From assembly GCF_000427335.1 (NCBI RefSeq), contig NZ_ATMR01000124.1, positions 152,861 to 216,860 of the forward strand: DNA of 64,000 nt, written 5' to 3'. The position numbers and the translations under genes were made by a program. Under the pieces are notes generated by a model. The model was not told the DNA's origin. It saw only the letters and a list, made by a program, of their open reading frames with translations, and searched no databases. The stretch comes from Winogradskyella psychrotolerans RS-3. GTDB taxonomy: Bacteria > Bacteroidota > Bacteroidia > Flavobacteriales > Flavobacteriaceae. This document shows, piece by piece, positions 26,428 through 35,054 of this stretch. The stretch's first letter is position 1; each line of letters begins with the position of its first letter.

Positions 26428-27876
26428 TTATCCTACAGAACCTTCTAAGCTAATTTCTAATAATTTTTGAGCTTCCACAGCAAATTCCATTGGTAATTTA
26501 TTTAGGACTTCTTTACTAAAACCATTTACAATTAGTGCAATTGCTTTTTCGGTATCAATACCTCTTTGGTTACAATAGAAAATTTGATCTTCACCAATCT
26601 TACTTGTCGTAGCTTCATGCTCAATCATCGCAGTTTTGTTTTTAGCTTCTATATAAGGGAAGGTATGTGCACCACATTCATTTCCCATTAATAAACTATC
26701 ACATTGCGAAAAGTTACGCGCATTATCTGCACGTGCACCAATCTGAACCAATCCACGATACGAATTTTGTGATTTACCAGCTGAAATACCCTTAGATATA
26801 ATCGTTGATTTTGTGTTTTTACCTAAGTGAATCATTTTAGTACCAGTATCTGCTTGCTGATAATTATTAGTCACCGCAATAGAATAAAATTCGCCTACTG
26901 AATTATCACCTTTTAAGATACATGAAGGGTATTTCCAAGTTACGGCAGAACCGGTTTCAACTTGTGTCCATGAGATTTTTGCATTTTTCTCACAAAGCCC
27001 TCTTTTAGTAACAAAATTGTAAACACCACCTTTTCCTTCTGCATTTCCTGGATACCAGTTTTGTACAGTAGAATATTTTATTTCGGCATCATCCATTGCA
27101 ATTAATTCTACAACGGCTGCGTGTAATTGGTTTTCATCACGACTTGGCGCAGTACAACCTTCTAAATAAGAAACATAACTGCCTTCGTCAGCAATAAGAA
27201 GTGTTCTTTCAAATTGGCCTGTTCCACCTTGGTTTATTCTAAAATACGTTGATAATTCCATAGGACATCTAACACCTTTTGGAATATAACAGAAAGAACC
27301 ATCACTAAATACTGCAGAATTTAAAGCGGCGTAAAAGTTATCTTTGGTTGGGACAATGCTACCAATATATTTTCTTACAAGTTCCGGGTGCTCTTTTATG
27401 GCTTCAGAGATACTCATAAAAATGATACCTTTTTCAGATAAAGTCTTTTTGAATGTTGTGGCAACAGAAACGGAATCAACAACGATGTCCATCGCAACAT
27501 TATTCATTTTCTTTTGCTCATCTACTGAGATTCCTAACTTTTTATACATAGCTAAAAGATCAGGATCTACATCGTCTAAGGTTTTGTTCGGGTCAACAGA
27601 AACTGGTGCAGAATAATAAGCAATAGCCTGAAAGTCTGGTTTTTTGTAACGCACGTTTGCCCATTCAGGCTCAGCCATTTCTTTCCAAATTTTAAAAGCG
27701 TCTAATCGCCATTCTGTCATCCATTCGGGCTCTTCTTTTTTCATTGAAATAGCGCGAACGATGTCTTCATTTAAACCAATTGGAAATGTTTCAGATTCTA
27801 TATCTGTGAAAAAACCGTATTCGTATTCTTTGGTTTTTAATTCTTCTCTAAGATCGTCTTCTGTATATTTTGACAT
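26428..27876 (-). CDS. sufB: Fe-S cluster assembly protein SufB
   Basis: A 482-residue scaffold protein on which nascent Fe-S clusters are built with SufC and SufD. Characteristic segments are present: [57 protein letters not shown] (in part: [17 protein letters not shown]), and near the C-terminus [21 protein letters not shown]. The Cys of LEGCTAP and the Glu/His of the C-terminal core are those implicated in cluster assembly. Length is typical (about 480). It follows the A-type carrier gene by 15 bases. Confidence 0.97.
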   Translation of the reverse strand: MSKYTEDDLREELKTKEYEYGFFTDIESETFPIGLNEDIVRAISMKKEEPEWMTEWRLDAFKIWKEMAEPEWANVRYKKPDFQAIAYYSAPVSVDPNKTLDDVDPDLLAMYKKLGISVDEQKKMNNVAMDIVVDSVSVATTFKKTLSEKGIIFMSISEAIKEHPELVRKYIGSIVPTKDNFYAALNSAVFSDGSFCYIPKGVRCPMELSTYFRINQGGTGQFERTLLIADEGSYVSYLEGCTAPSRDENQLHAAVVELIAMDDAEIKYSTVQNWYPGNAEGKGGVYNFVTKRGLCEKNAKISWTQVETGSAVTWKYPSCILKGDNSVGEFYSIAVTNNYQQADTGTKMIHLGKNTKSTIISKGISAGKSQNSYRGLVQIGARADNARNFSQCDSLLMGNECGAHTFPYIEAKNKTAMIEHEATTSKIGEDQIFYCNQRGIDTEKAIALIVNGFSKEVLNKLPMEFAVEAQKLLEISLEGSVG

Positions 27877-27891
27877 GTGTGTTTTAATTTT

Positions 27892-28224
27892 TTATAGTGA
27901 AAAAGATTCACCGCAACCGCAAGTTCGGTTGGCATTTGGGTTGTTAAAAACGAAACCTGTTCCGTTTAAGCCTCCAGAATATTCTAGTGTAGTACCAATG
28001 AGGTAGAGAAAGCTCTTTTTGTCAACAATGATTTTAATATCATTGACTTCAAATACTTTATCGTCTTCAGCAGCTTGTTCTTTGTCAAATTTTAAATCAT
28101 ATGACAAACCAGAACAGCCTCCGCTCTTAACACCAACTCTAACATAGTCTGTGCTTGGGTCATAACCATCATCGGTCATAAGTTCTATGACTTTCTTTTT
28201 TGCGTGATCAGATACTTTAATCAT
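27892..28224 (-). CDS. sufA: A-type Fe-S carrier protein (SufA/IscA/ErpA family)
   Basis: A 110-residue HesB/IscA protein that receives Fe-S clusters from SufBCD and passes them to apo-enzymes. The three cluster-binding cysteines are seen in SGGCSGLSY (about residue 35) and in the C-terminal TCGCGESFSL. It is the first gene of the suf operon and has a -7 promoter element 32 bases upstream. The symbol follows its position in the suf cluster; iscA or erpA would be equally defensible by sequence. Confidence 0.93.
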   Translation of the reverse strand: MIKVSDHAKKKVIELMTDDGYDPSTDYVRVGVKSGGCSGLSYDLKFDKEQAAEDDKVFEVNDIKIIVDKKSFLYLIGTTLEYSGGLNGTGFVFNNPNANRTCGCGESFSL

Positions 28225-28256
28225 ATCGTTTAACTAGATTAGTTCTAAATAGAATG

Positions 28257-28264
28257 CAAATATA
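28257..28264 (-). promoter_or_regulatory. Probable -7 element of the suf operon promoter
   Basis: Minus strand TATATTTG fits TAnnTTTG, 32 bases upstream of the A-type carrier start. It is the only good candidate before the long minus-strand operon. No -33 TTG is found at 17-23 bases. Confidence 0.5.
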
Positions 28265-28360
28265 CGATATAACAAGGGTTTTACCATAGGTACTAACATT
28301 ATATTAGCATATGGTTTGATAGGGTTTGGCTATTCAAGGTAAACCGAGAAGAATGTATAA

Positions 28361-28600
28361 TTATACAGCTACTTTTGTTTTAGGTATACGTCTAGTAAGA
28401 CGATATAATTCCTGTAATGTATCTGCGATTTGAGTGTTAGAAACTGTGATAGTTTCAAAATTTCCATGACGATCTGTAACCACAACTGTATCGCAATGCG
28501 AACAGGTCATTTCAATGGTGTGATCGATATTAGTTTTGGATCTTTGATAGTTATGGCCAAAAATAGCACATGGTAATGCTTTAGTAGAGTTAGGTTTCAT
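28361..28600 (-). CDS. Small FGH/CxxC protein (paralogue 1 of 3)
   Basis: A 79-residue cytoplasmic protein with the pattern C-x2-FGHNY (residues 11-18), then H-x2-E-M-x-CSHC, a Gly turn (DRHGNF) and a helix with IADTLQELYRL. The Cys residue before FGH, the His, and the CxxC pair could form a zinc site. Two more genes with the same pattern lie at 29923-30153 and 30235-30477. I recall a weakly characterised DUF1660-like family with a C..FGH start, but no function. The ATG at 28600 is preferred over a TTG at 28624. Confidence 0.75.
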   Translation of the reverse strand: MKPNSTKALPCAIFGHNYQRSKTNIDHTIEMTCSHCDTVVVTDRHGNFETITVSNTQIADTLQELYRLTRRIPKTKVAV

Positions 28601-28874
28601 TTTTATTGACTTAGGGTAGAGCAATTTAGTAAACCATATCTAAATCATGTCAAAATGCCTACTTTTTCGATGAAATGCATATGGATTTGATATTTTTATA
28701 ATAAAACATACCTTTTAACGGGTATTTTTAAAAAAGAAATGGTATAAATAATTGCATCAGAAAACCCAAGAACATGTAGAGAAATATCATGATTTTTTTG
28801 GTTTTCAGTTTTTGATTTATATTAAATTAGTAATAAATAATTCTATTCATGCAACCTATTCAAAAAAAGCACAA

Positions 28875-28882
28875 TATTTTTG
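28875..28882 (+). promoter_or_regulatory. Probable -7 element directly before thiL
   Basis: TATTTTTG fits TAnnTTTG and ends only 4 bases before the thiL ATG at 28887, which would give a nearly leaderless mRNA. No -33 TTG is found at normal spacing. Confidence 0.4.
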
Positions 28883-28886
28883 CAGT

Positions 28887-29939
28887 ATGATAGAAGATAA
28901 AAACCCACAGCGTACTCCATTGAGTGAATTAGGAGAATTTAAATTGATTGAGCACTTAACGGATCATTTTAAAGTCACCCAAAAATCAACTGTTAAAGGT
29001 ATTGGTGATGATGCAGCGGTACTTAGCTTTGGTAAAAAGCAAGTGGTTGTTTCTACGGATTTGTTGGTAGAAGGTGTGCATTTCGATTTGAGTTATGCTC
29101 CTTTAAAACATTTAGGTTATAAAGCTATTGTTGTTAATTTATCGGATATCTATGCAATGAATGCTGTGGCTACACAAGTAACAGTATCTATAGCGGTTTC
29201 TAATCGTTTTCCTTTAGAAGCACTTGAAGAATTATATGCTGGTATTACAGCCGCTTCTAAATTTTATAATGTTGATGTGGTGGGAGGAGATACAACGTCT
29301 TCTACTTCTGGTTTAATTATTTCTGTAACTGCGATTGGAGAAGTTGAAAAAGGAAAAGAAGTATTAAGATCTGGTGCAAAGCCAAATGACTTATTAGTGA
29401 TTACTGGTGACATTGGTGGAGCTTTTATGGGATTGCAAGTTTTAGAACGCGAAAAAGAAGTGTTTAAGGTGAACCCAAATAATCAACCTGATTTATCAAT
29501 GTATACCTACATTATAGAACGTCAGTTAAAACCTGAAGCTCGAAAAGATATTGTAGAATTATTAAAGGAATTAGATGTAAAACCTACAAGTATGATAGAT
29601 GTTAGTGACGGAATTTCTTCTGAAATTATTCATTTATGTAAACAAAGTAAGGTTGGTGTAGATCTTTATGAGGAGAAAATACCATTAGATCCTCAAGTGA
29701 TTTCAACCTGTGAGGAATTTAATTTAGATAGCACCACAATTGCTTTAAATGGTGGTGAGGATTATGAATTGTTAATGACAATTTCTCAAGAAGATTTCCC
29801 GAAAATAAAAGGCAATCCAAACCTAACAGTTATTGGTTATATGACTGAAGAAGACAGAGGTATGCACTTAGTTACAAGAGCTGATGAAAAAATTCAGATT
29901 ATAGCTAAAGGTTGGAATGCGCTTACAGATCAAGCATAA
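28887..29939 (+). CDS. thiL: Thiamine-monophosphate kinase
   Basis: A 350-residue enzyme that phosphorylates thiamine monophosphate to the cofactor thiamine diphosphate. It starts MIEDKNPQRTPLSELGEFKLIEHLT (in part: TPLSELGEFKLIEHL), typical of Bacteroidota ThiL. The AIR-synthase-like fold shows GIGDDAAVL, VVSTDLLVEGVHFDL (metal-binding Asp), VNLSDIYAMNA, GGDTTSS and DVSDGIS. The frame is open further upstream to 28752, but those 45 residues lack family similarity. Its last 17 bases overlap tail-to-tail with the next minus-strand gene. Confidence 0.95.
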   Translation: MIEDKNPQRTPLSELGEFKLIEHLTDHFKVTQKSTVKGIGDDAAVLSFGKKQVVVSTDLLVEGVHFDLSYAPLKHLGYKAIVVNLSDIYAMNAVATQVTVSIAVSNRFPLEALEELYAGITAASKFYNVDVVGGDTTSSTSGLIISVTAIGEVEKGKEVLRSGAKPNDLLVITGDIGGAFMGLQVLEREKEVFKVNPNNQPDLSMYTYIIERQLKPEARKDIVELLKELDVKPTSMIDVSDGISSEIIHLCKQSKVGVDLYEEKIPLDPQVISTCEEFNLDSTTIALNGGEDYELLMTISQEDFPKIKGNPNLTVIGYMTEEDRGMHLVTRADEKIQIIAKGWNALTDQA

Positions 29940-30153
29940 AAAGTTTTTGTCCTTTTTCTAAGCGCTTAGTGTGTACACGATTTAGCACACGATTAATTTC
30001 TTTGAATTTTGGTGTTAAGGGAATAAATTTTCCGTCGCCATCAATGGTCATTTCTGTTTTACAATTTTTACACTTATATTCTTTAACATGATAAGTAACA
30101 TTTTTGGACACTTTATAGTCGTGACCAAATAATGAGCAATAAATGTTTTTCAT
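29923..30153 (-). CDS. Small FGH/CxxC protein (paralogue 2 of 3)
   Basis: A 76-residue protein: YCSLFGHDYKVSKNV at the N-terminus, then YHVKEYKCKNCKTEMT, GDGKFIPLTPKF and a basic helix EINRVLNRVHTKRL. It is closest to its neighbour at 30235-30477 (shared C-x2-LFGHxY, HVKEYxCKxCK, LTxKxxEIN), suggesting a local tandem duplication. The CxxC pair with the Cys and His around FGH could bind zinc. The 3' end overlaps thiL by 17 bases on the opposite strand. Function unknown. Confidence 0.78.
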   Translation of the reverse strand: MKNIYCSLFGHDYKVSKNVTYHVKEYKCKNCKTEMTIDGDGKFIPLTPKFKEINRVLNRVHTKRLEKGQKLFMLDL

Positions 30154-30234
30154 TAACTAGTTTTCTTAGAGATATTATCACTTTTTATAGGGATTTAAAT
30201 ATAAGAAAATTAGTTACTTATAAGTTGTTAACAA

Positions 30235-30477
30235 TTAACAAATCGATGAAGTGAGTGTTTTTCGCTTCAAACGCATCGATTTATTGTTGTAAATGCGTTC
30301 TAATGCCGAATTAATCTCTTGATATTTAGCTGTTAATTCAGTGAGTCTTCCGTTGCTGTTTGTTGTCAATTGTTTTTTGCAACATTTGCAAGTGTACTCC
30401 TTAACGTGGTTGGTGACTTTTTTGGTAATGTGATAATTATGTCCAAATAAATCACAGTAGAATTTGCTAGGTGTCAT
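30235..30477 (-). CDS. Small FGH/CxxC protein (paralogue 3 of 3)
   Basis: An 80-residue protein: FYCDLFGHNYHITKKV, then NHVKEYTCKCCKKQLT, SNGRLTELTAKYQEIN and a basic C-terminal helix (ALERIYNN...MRLKRKT). It shares the spacing and most conserved residues of the neighbouring gene 81 bases away, and less closely those of the gene at 28361-28600. Small, basic and potentially zinc-binding, it could bind nucleic acid or a protein partner, but nothing in the sequence decides this. Confidence 0.78.
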   Translation of the reverse strand: MTPSKFYCDLFGHNYHITKKVTNHVKEYTCKCCKKQLTTNSNGRLTELTAKYQEINSALERIYNNKSMRLKRKTLTSSIC

Positions 30478-30545
30478 AATAGGTTGGTTTACAAATTATT
30501 TTTAATCTCTATGGTAAACTTAGAAAATAAAATAAAATAAAACGT

Positions 30546-31331
30546 TTAAAGGGGTGAATTTTCGATAAAGAGTAAAATATTGTCAGATAATTCTGATTTA
30601 TTTTCGATATAACTCATATGGCCTTCTGAAAATTCTATAAAATCAATGTCTGTAGTTTTAATTTTTTCTAGGATTTGATCCGTATCTATTAAGCTATCCT
30701 TTTTGCCAGCAATAATTATTTTTTTACATTTTAAGTTTTTCAACACTTCAAAACGATCGGGTCTAAGCTTCATGCCTTCTTGCGCAGCAATGTAGCCTTG
30801 AAGTGGTGTTTCTAATGCTAACTGAAGTGCTTTTTCGTAGGCAGCTTCATATTTAACTTTGCTTTCAGGAGCAAATAAATTAGCGAAAGACATTTGAACT
30901 AACACCTCATAATTTTGCTGTGCCATTTCAGAAGCACGCGTTCTTATACGTTTCCGAGTATTATCATCGGTTTCATAGGTAGAGTTCATTAAGCATAGTC
31001 CCTTAAATAATTCTGGTTTCTTTTCTGCTAAAGCCAAGGCCACGTAACCTCCCATGGAATGACCAACAACATGTGTATTCTCAATATTTAAATGTTCTAA
31101 AACCGCCAAAACGGCTTCTGCCATAGCTTCCATGGTGTGCACATAGCCAATACAATCTGTTTTGCCATGCCCCAATAAATCAATACAAATAACATTATTA
31201 GTTGTAGAAAACTCAGTGACTAAATCTTGCCACATTTCAACACTTTCAAGAAATCCGTGAAGTAAGACGATCGAATCTCCCTTGCCTTCAGTTGTATAAT
31301 GAATGCGACTATTTTTGTAATTTAAAATCAT
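30546..31331 (-). CDS. Alpha/beta hydrolase
   Basis: A 261-residue soluble alpha/beta-hydrolase. The oxyanion region VLLHGFLES lies at about residues 23-31, the nucleophile elbow GHSMGGYVALALA at about 92-104 (Ser in GHSMG), and the catalytic His near the C-terminus in EGHMSYIENKSEL. The closest well-known relatives are the MenH/BioH-like esterase group, but the substrate is unknown. A -7 element lies just upstream of the start. It is divergent from the serine hydrolase gene at 31425. Confidence 0.9.
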   Translation of the reverse strand: MILNYKNSRIHYTTEGKGDSIVLLHGFLESVEMWQDLVTEFSTTNNVICIDLLGHGKTDCIGYVHTMEAMAEAVLAVLEHLNIENTHVVGHSMGGYVALALAEKKPELFKGLCLMNSTYETDDNTRKRIRTRASEMAQQNYEVLVQMSFANLFAPESKVKYEAAYEKALQLALETPLQGYIAAQEGMKLRPDRFEVLKNLKCKKIIIAGKKDSLIDTDQILEKIKTTDIDFIEFSEGHMSYIENKSELSDNILLFIENSPL

Positions 31332-31336
31332 ATTTG

Positions 31337-31344
31337 CAAATATA
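31337..31344 (-). promoter_or_regulatory. Probable -7 element of the alpha/beta hydrolase gene
   Basis: Minus strand TATATTTG fits TAnnTTTG and ends 5 bases before the ATG at 31331, implying a very short or absent leader, as also seen for thiL. Confidence 0.4.
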
Positions 31345-31388
31345 GATTTTGAAAGTATTACAGCTCCTTAATGATTATAACATTTTAG

Positions 31389-31396
31389 TATCTTTG
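31389..31396 (+). promoter_or_regulatory. Probable -7 element of the serine hydrolase-brnQ operon
   Basis: TATCTTTG fits TAnnTTTG exactly and ends 28 bases before the start codon at 31425. No -33 TTG at 17-23 bases was found. Confidence 0.5.
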
Positions 31397-31424
31397 AGAT
31401 CTTTCAAACTAAATTAAAAATTTA

Positions 31425-32978
31425 ATGGTTTTAAAACGCTTTTTTACAATACTCCTATTGAATTCAGTTTTCTTGCTAAGCGCTCAAATTGGAGAACAAC
31501 AGCTCGATAATTTAATAAAAGAAACCTTAACGACTTTTGATGTGCCTGGTATTTCTGTCGGTATTTATAAAGATGGAAACGTAGTGTATGCTAAAGGTCA
31601 TGGTGTGCGTTCGCTAACCAATAAAAAAGACATGAACGATGAGACTTTAGTTGGTGTTGCATCTAATAGTAAAGGATTTACGTGTTTTGCATTGGCGATG
31701 ATGGTTGATGCTGGTCAATTGAATTGGGATGATAAAGTGCGTAAACATATTCCGGAATTTCAATTACACGATGCTTGGGTAACTGAAGAATTTACGGTTA
31801 GAGATTTGGTAACACATCGCAGTGGATTAGGATTGGGAGCAGGAGATTTAATGTTTTTTCCTGAAGGAAGTGATTTTACAGTGAACGACATTATTAATAA
31901 TGTAAAATATTTAGAACCTGAAAGTTCATTTAGAAGCAAATTTGCGTATAATAACAATATGTTCATCATAGCAGGTGAAGTTTTAAAACGGGTGAGTGGT
32001 TTGTCTTGGGAAGACTTTATTGAAACCAAGATTATGAAACCAGTTGGAATGACAAATAGTAAAGCATCTTATAATCGTGTTTCAGATAAATCGAATATTA
32101 TTGATGCGCATACTATGGCTGAAGGTAAGGTAATTCAGATTCCACATGATTGGAGTGAAACTGCTAATCCTGCAGGAGGAATTGTAAGTAATGTTCCAGA
32201 TATGTTAACCTGGGCTCAATTTTTAATGAATGATGCTGTTTCCGAAAACGGTGAGCGTTTATTAAGTACTAAACAATTTCATGAACTTTGGCAATTACAA
32301 ACTCCTTTAAATGTATCTCCTAATGATTCCTATAATTCTAATTTTAAAGGTTATGGGTTAGGTTGGTTTGTTGCTGATGTTAAAGAAGGTCATAAGCAAG
32401 TCTATCATACAGGAGGGTTATTGGGAACCGTAACACAGTTTACTATGATCCCGGATTTAGATTTAGGCATTGTGGTATTAACGAATCAAATGAATGGTTC
32501 CGCTTTTAATACCATCACAAATACAATTAAAGATGCTTATCTCGGTTATGAAAATCGAAATTGGTTGGAGAAATACGGGAAATCTAATGCCGATAATATT
32601 ATCTATAACGACAGTATAAAAGCTGCAGTGTATTCAAAAGTTGAAAAGGCAAAAACGCTTAAATCAATACCGAAACCAGAACAAATTATCGGGACTTATA
32701 CAGACGATTGGTTTGGTGATGTGATGATTTCTCACGATGCAAAAAAAGGATACACTATAAAGAGTAAGCGTTCATCAAGATTGTTCGGTGAGTTGTTGCC
32801 GTTAAATGCAACTACCTTTGTGGCGAAATGGAACGATAGAAGTTATGATGCAGATGTTTACGTGAAATTCACCTTTAATGAAAAAGGAGAAGCGGTTTCA
32901 GCGACCATGAACTATATTGCGCCAATTACTGATTTTAGTTTCGATTTTGGTGATTTGGAACTTAAGAAAACGAACTAA
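31425..32978 (+). CDS. Serine hydrolase of the class C beta-lactamase family, secreted
   Basis: A 517-residue exported protein with a signal peptide (MVLKRFFTILLLNSVFLLSAQ). The beta-lactamase-like domain (about 25-380) has the nucleophile Ser in GVASNSKGFT (SxxK), the second motif YNNN (Y-x-N), and HTGG (replacing KTG) in QVYHTGGLLGT. A C-terminal domain of about 120 residues (IIGTYTDDWFGDVMISHD) resembles DUF3471. Such proteins are usually D-amino-acid peptidases or esterases rather than antibiotic-resistance enzymes. The next gene, brnQ, begins directly after the stop codon (TAAGTG). Confidence 0.92.
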   Translation: MVLKRFFTILLLNSVFLLSAQIGEQQLDNLIKETLTTFDVPGISVGIYKDGNVVYAKGHGVRSLTNKKDMNDETLVGVASNSKGFTCFALAMMVDAGQLNWDDKVRKHIPEFQLHDAWVTEEFTVRDLVTHRSGLGLGAGDLMFFPEGSDFTVNDIINNVKYLEPESSFRSKFAYNNNMFIIAGEVLKRVSGLSWEDFIETKIMKPVGMTNSKASYNRVSDKSNIIDAHTMAEGKVIQIPHDWSETANPAGGIVSNVPDMLTWAQFLMNDAVSENGERLLSTKQFHELWQLQTPLNVSPNDSYNSNFKGYGLGWFVADVKEGHKQVYHTGGLLGTVTQFTMIPDLDLGIVVLTNQMNGSAFNTITNTIKDAYLGYENRNWLEKYGKSNADNIIYNDSIKAAVYSKVEKAKTLKSIPKPEQIIGTYTDDWFGDVMISHDAKKGYTIKSKRSSRLFGELLPLNATTFVAKWNDRSYDADVYVKFTFNEKGEAVSATMNYIAPITDFSFDFGDLELKKTN

Positions 32979-34283
32979 GTGGATATAAAACGCAAAGAAC
33001 TTTTAATTACTAGTTTTGCATTGTTCTCATTATTTTTTGGAGCAGGTAATTTACTGTTACCACCTTTATTGGGGTATAATTCTGGTGACGATTGGATTTG
33101 GGTAACTATTGGTTTTATGATTACCGCTGTGGTAATTCCTATCCTTGGAATTTTTGCACACGCCAGACTTCAAGGGACGTTATTCGATTTTGGTAAAAAA
33201 GTATCTCCAACCTTTAGTTTAATTTATTGTATTTTAATCTATATTATTGCGGTGGCTATTCCGTCTCCAAGAACAGCTGCGGCAACGCATGAAATTGCAA
33301 TCTTTCCAGCTTTTGGAACCTCTCCTTTATTAACGAGCTCTATTTATTTTTTACTTGTGTTAGTTTTTGTGCTTAACCGTTCAAAAATATTAAGTCTTAT
33401 CGGAAAATTTTTAACGCCGTTTATTGTTATCATGCTTTTGGCGGTCATTAGTATTGGTTTATTTTCTTCTGAATTTAGTACAGGGATTTCTCAATTTGAA
33501 ACGCCTATTGCTACAGGAATTCTAGAAGGCTATCAAACTTTTGATGCTATTGGAGCAGTGGTTGTTGGAGCAGTAATCATTATTTCCTTGAATTTTAAAA
33601 ACATGGCTGTTGAGGCGTACAGTTCTAAGCGCACCTTAATTCGTAAATCAGGTTTTATAGCAGGTTTGGGTTTATTTGTTATTTATGCAGGTTTAATTTC
33701 TGTGGGAGCTTATTATAGTTCTGAAATTAATATTAATGCAGATTTAAGTAGTGATATGCAACGTGCCAATTTATTACGACATATCAGTATTTCAGCTTTA
33801 GGTGAATTTGGAAATACCGTTTTAAGTATTCTAATTTCATTAGCTTGTTTTACAACTGCCATTGGTATTGTGGCTGGTACGGCAGATTATTTTAAAGGCT
33901 TATTAGGTGACTCACAAACGGTTTATATTGTTACAGCTATTTTAGCAAGTGTTCTCGGAATTTCTATGGGTCAATTGGATTTTAATTCTATTATAGTTGT
34001 TGCGATTCCGGTATTATTATTTATCTATCCTATTACGATTGTGCTTATTTTATTAAATGTATTGCCAGAAAAAATAGCAACACCTTTGATATTTAGAACG
34101 GTCGTTCTTGTGACCTTTTTGTTTAGTATTCCAGATGTGATTGGTTTTGTTAGTCCATCTGAAGGCTTAAAAATAGTAACCGATTATATTCCATTTTCTA
34201 GCCAAAGTTTAGGTTGGGTTTTGCCTGCTTTTTTAGTCTTCGTGATTTCGTCTTTTATTCAACAGAAAATGAAAAAGAGATAA
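32979..34283 (+). CDS. brnQ: Branched-chain amino acid transporter BrnQ
   Basis: A 434-residue inner-membrane carrier with about 12 hydrophobic helices that imports leucine, isoleucine and valine, usually with sodium. The N-terminal FALFSLFFGAGNLLLPPLLG (about 14-33) and the AVAIPSPRTAAATHEIA segment match the family. The start is GTG at 32979, abutting the stop codon of the serine hydrolase gene, and its stop overlaps the next ATG (TAATG), so three genes are translationally coupled. Coupling to a peptidase-like enzyme would make sense for uptake of released amino acids. Confidence 0.94.
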   Translation: MDIKRKELLITSFALFSLFFGAGNLLLPPLLGYNSGDDWIWVTIGFMITAVVIPILGIFAHARLQGTLFDFGKKVSPTFSLIYCILIYIIAVAIPSPRTAAATHEIAIFPAFGTSPLLTSSIYFLLVLVFVLNRSKILSLIGKFLTPFIVIMLLAVISIGLFSSEFSTGISQFETPIATGILEGYQTFDAIGAVVVGAVIIISLNFKNMAVEAYSSKRTLIRKSGFIAGLGLFVIYAGLISVGAYYSSEININADLSSDMQRANLLRHISISALGEFGNTVLSILISLACFTTAIGIVAGTADYFKGLLGDSQTVYIVTAILASVLGISMGQLDFNSIIVVAIPVLLFIYPITIVLILLNVLPEKIATPLIFRTVVLVTFLFSIPDVIGFVSPSEGLKIVTDYIPFSSQSLGWVLPAFLVFVISSFIQQKMKKR

Positions 34284-34987
34284 TGAAATACATGGGGAGC
34301 AAGGCGCGTTTTGCTAAAGATTTACTGCCAATTATTCTGAAGGATAGAAGAGAAAACCAACCTTATCTTGAGCCATTTGCAGGTGGTATGAATATGATTG
34401 ATAAGATTGATGGAATTAGAATTGCCAACGATCAGCACCAAGAACTAATGGCCATGTGGGAAGCTTTAGTCAATGAAAATTGGGATCCACCACAATTAGT
34501 ATCTGAAAAAGATTATAAGCATATCAAATATAACCAAGAGCAATACCCAAAACATGTCGTGGGTTATGTTGGGTTTAATTCTTTTGGTGGAAAATGGTTT
34601 GCGGGTTATAGACGCGATAAAGAAGGTAAACGCGATTATTGGGGAGAACACTATCGTAATATTACTAAGCAAGTCCCAAATTTGAAAGGTGTTATTTTAT
34701 CTTGTAAATCGTATACTGAATTAGAGATTCCAAAAAAAAGCATTATCTATTGCGACCCACCTTATCAATCTACGACGAAGTATCGGGATAGCTTTAATCA
34801 TGAGAAATTCTGGGAATGGTGCAGACAACAAAGCAAAGCGGGTCACCAAGTATTTGTTAGTGAATATAATGCGCCAGAAGATTTTAAATGTGTTTGGGAA
34901 AAACCTGCAAAAACAACATTTTCTTGGCATGTTGAAAACTTAGCTCCTAAAGTTGCTCTGGAACGATTGTTTGTATTTGAAGGCTAA
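34283..34987 (+). CDS. D12-class N6-adenine DNA methyltransferase
   Basis: A 234-residue Dam-like methyltransferase (MethyltransfD12 family). The start at 34283 (MKYMGSKARFAKDLLPII) gives the canonical N-terminal Y-x-G-S-K motif; motif I is LEPFAGGMN (about 33-41) and the catalytic motif IV is YCDPPYQSTTKYRDSF (about 155-170, DPPY). Later FVSEYNAP and VALERLFVFEG fit the family end. It is slightly shorter than Dam (about 280). No restriction enzyme is adjacent. The ATG overlaps the brnQ stop codon as TAATG, an unusual pairing with a transporter. Target sequence is unknown. Confidence 0.92.
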   Translation: MKYMGSKARFAKDLLPIILKDRRENQPYLEPFAGGMNMIDKIDGIRIANDQHQELMAMWEALVNENWDPPQLVSEKDYKHIKYNQEQYPKHVVGYVGFNSFGGKWFAGYRRDKEGKRDYWGEHYRNITKQVPNLKGVILSCKSYTELEIPKKSIIYCDPPYQSTTKYRDSFNHEKFWEWCRQQSKAGHQVFVSEYNAPEDFKCVWEKPAKTTFSWHVENLAPKVALERLFVFEG

Positions 34988-35001
34988 ATCGTTGTGGGAA
35001 T

Positions 35002-35029
35002 TTGACTTTTTATAATGCAGCAAAGTCAA
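35002..35029. terminator. Weak hairpin after the methyltransferase gene
   Basis: TTGACTTT (35002-35009) pairs with AAAGTCAA (35022-35029) across a 12-base loop, between two converging genes. There is no long T run, so it is only a possible terminator. Confidence 0.35.
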
Positions 35030-35054
35030 TCATTAATGTGTTGTTTCGATTCTC

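Noticed and set aside
28752..28886. A longer start for ThiL
   Set aside because: The extra 45 residues are unlike ThiL, and a -7 element lies within this stretch just before the ATG at 28887.
31425..32978. Antibiotic-resistance beta-lactamase
   Set aside because: The SxxK and YxN motifs are shared with peptidases and esterases; HTGG in place of KTG, the DUF3471-like tail and linkage to brnQ do not indicate a resistance enzyme.
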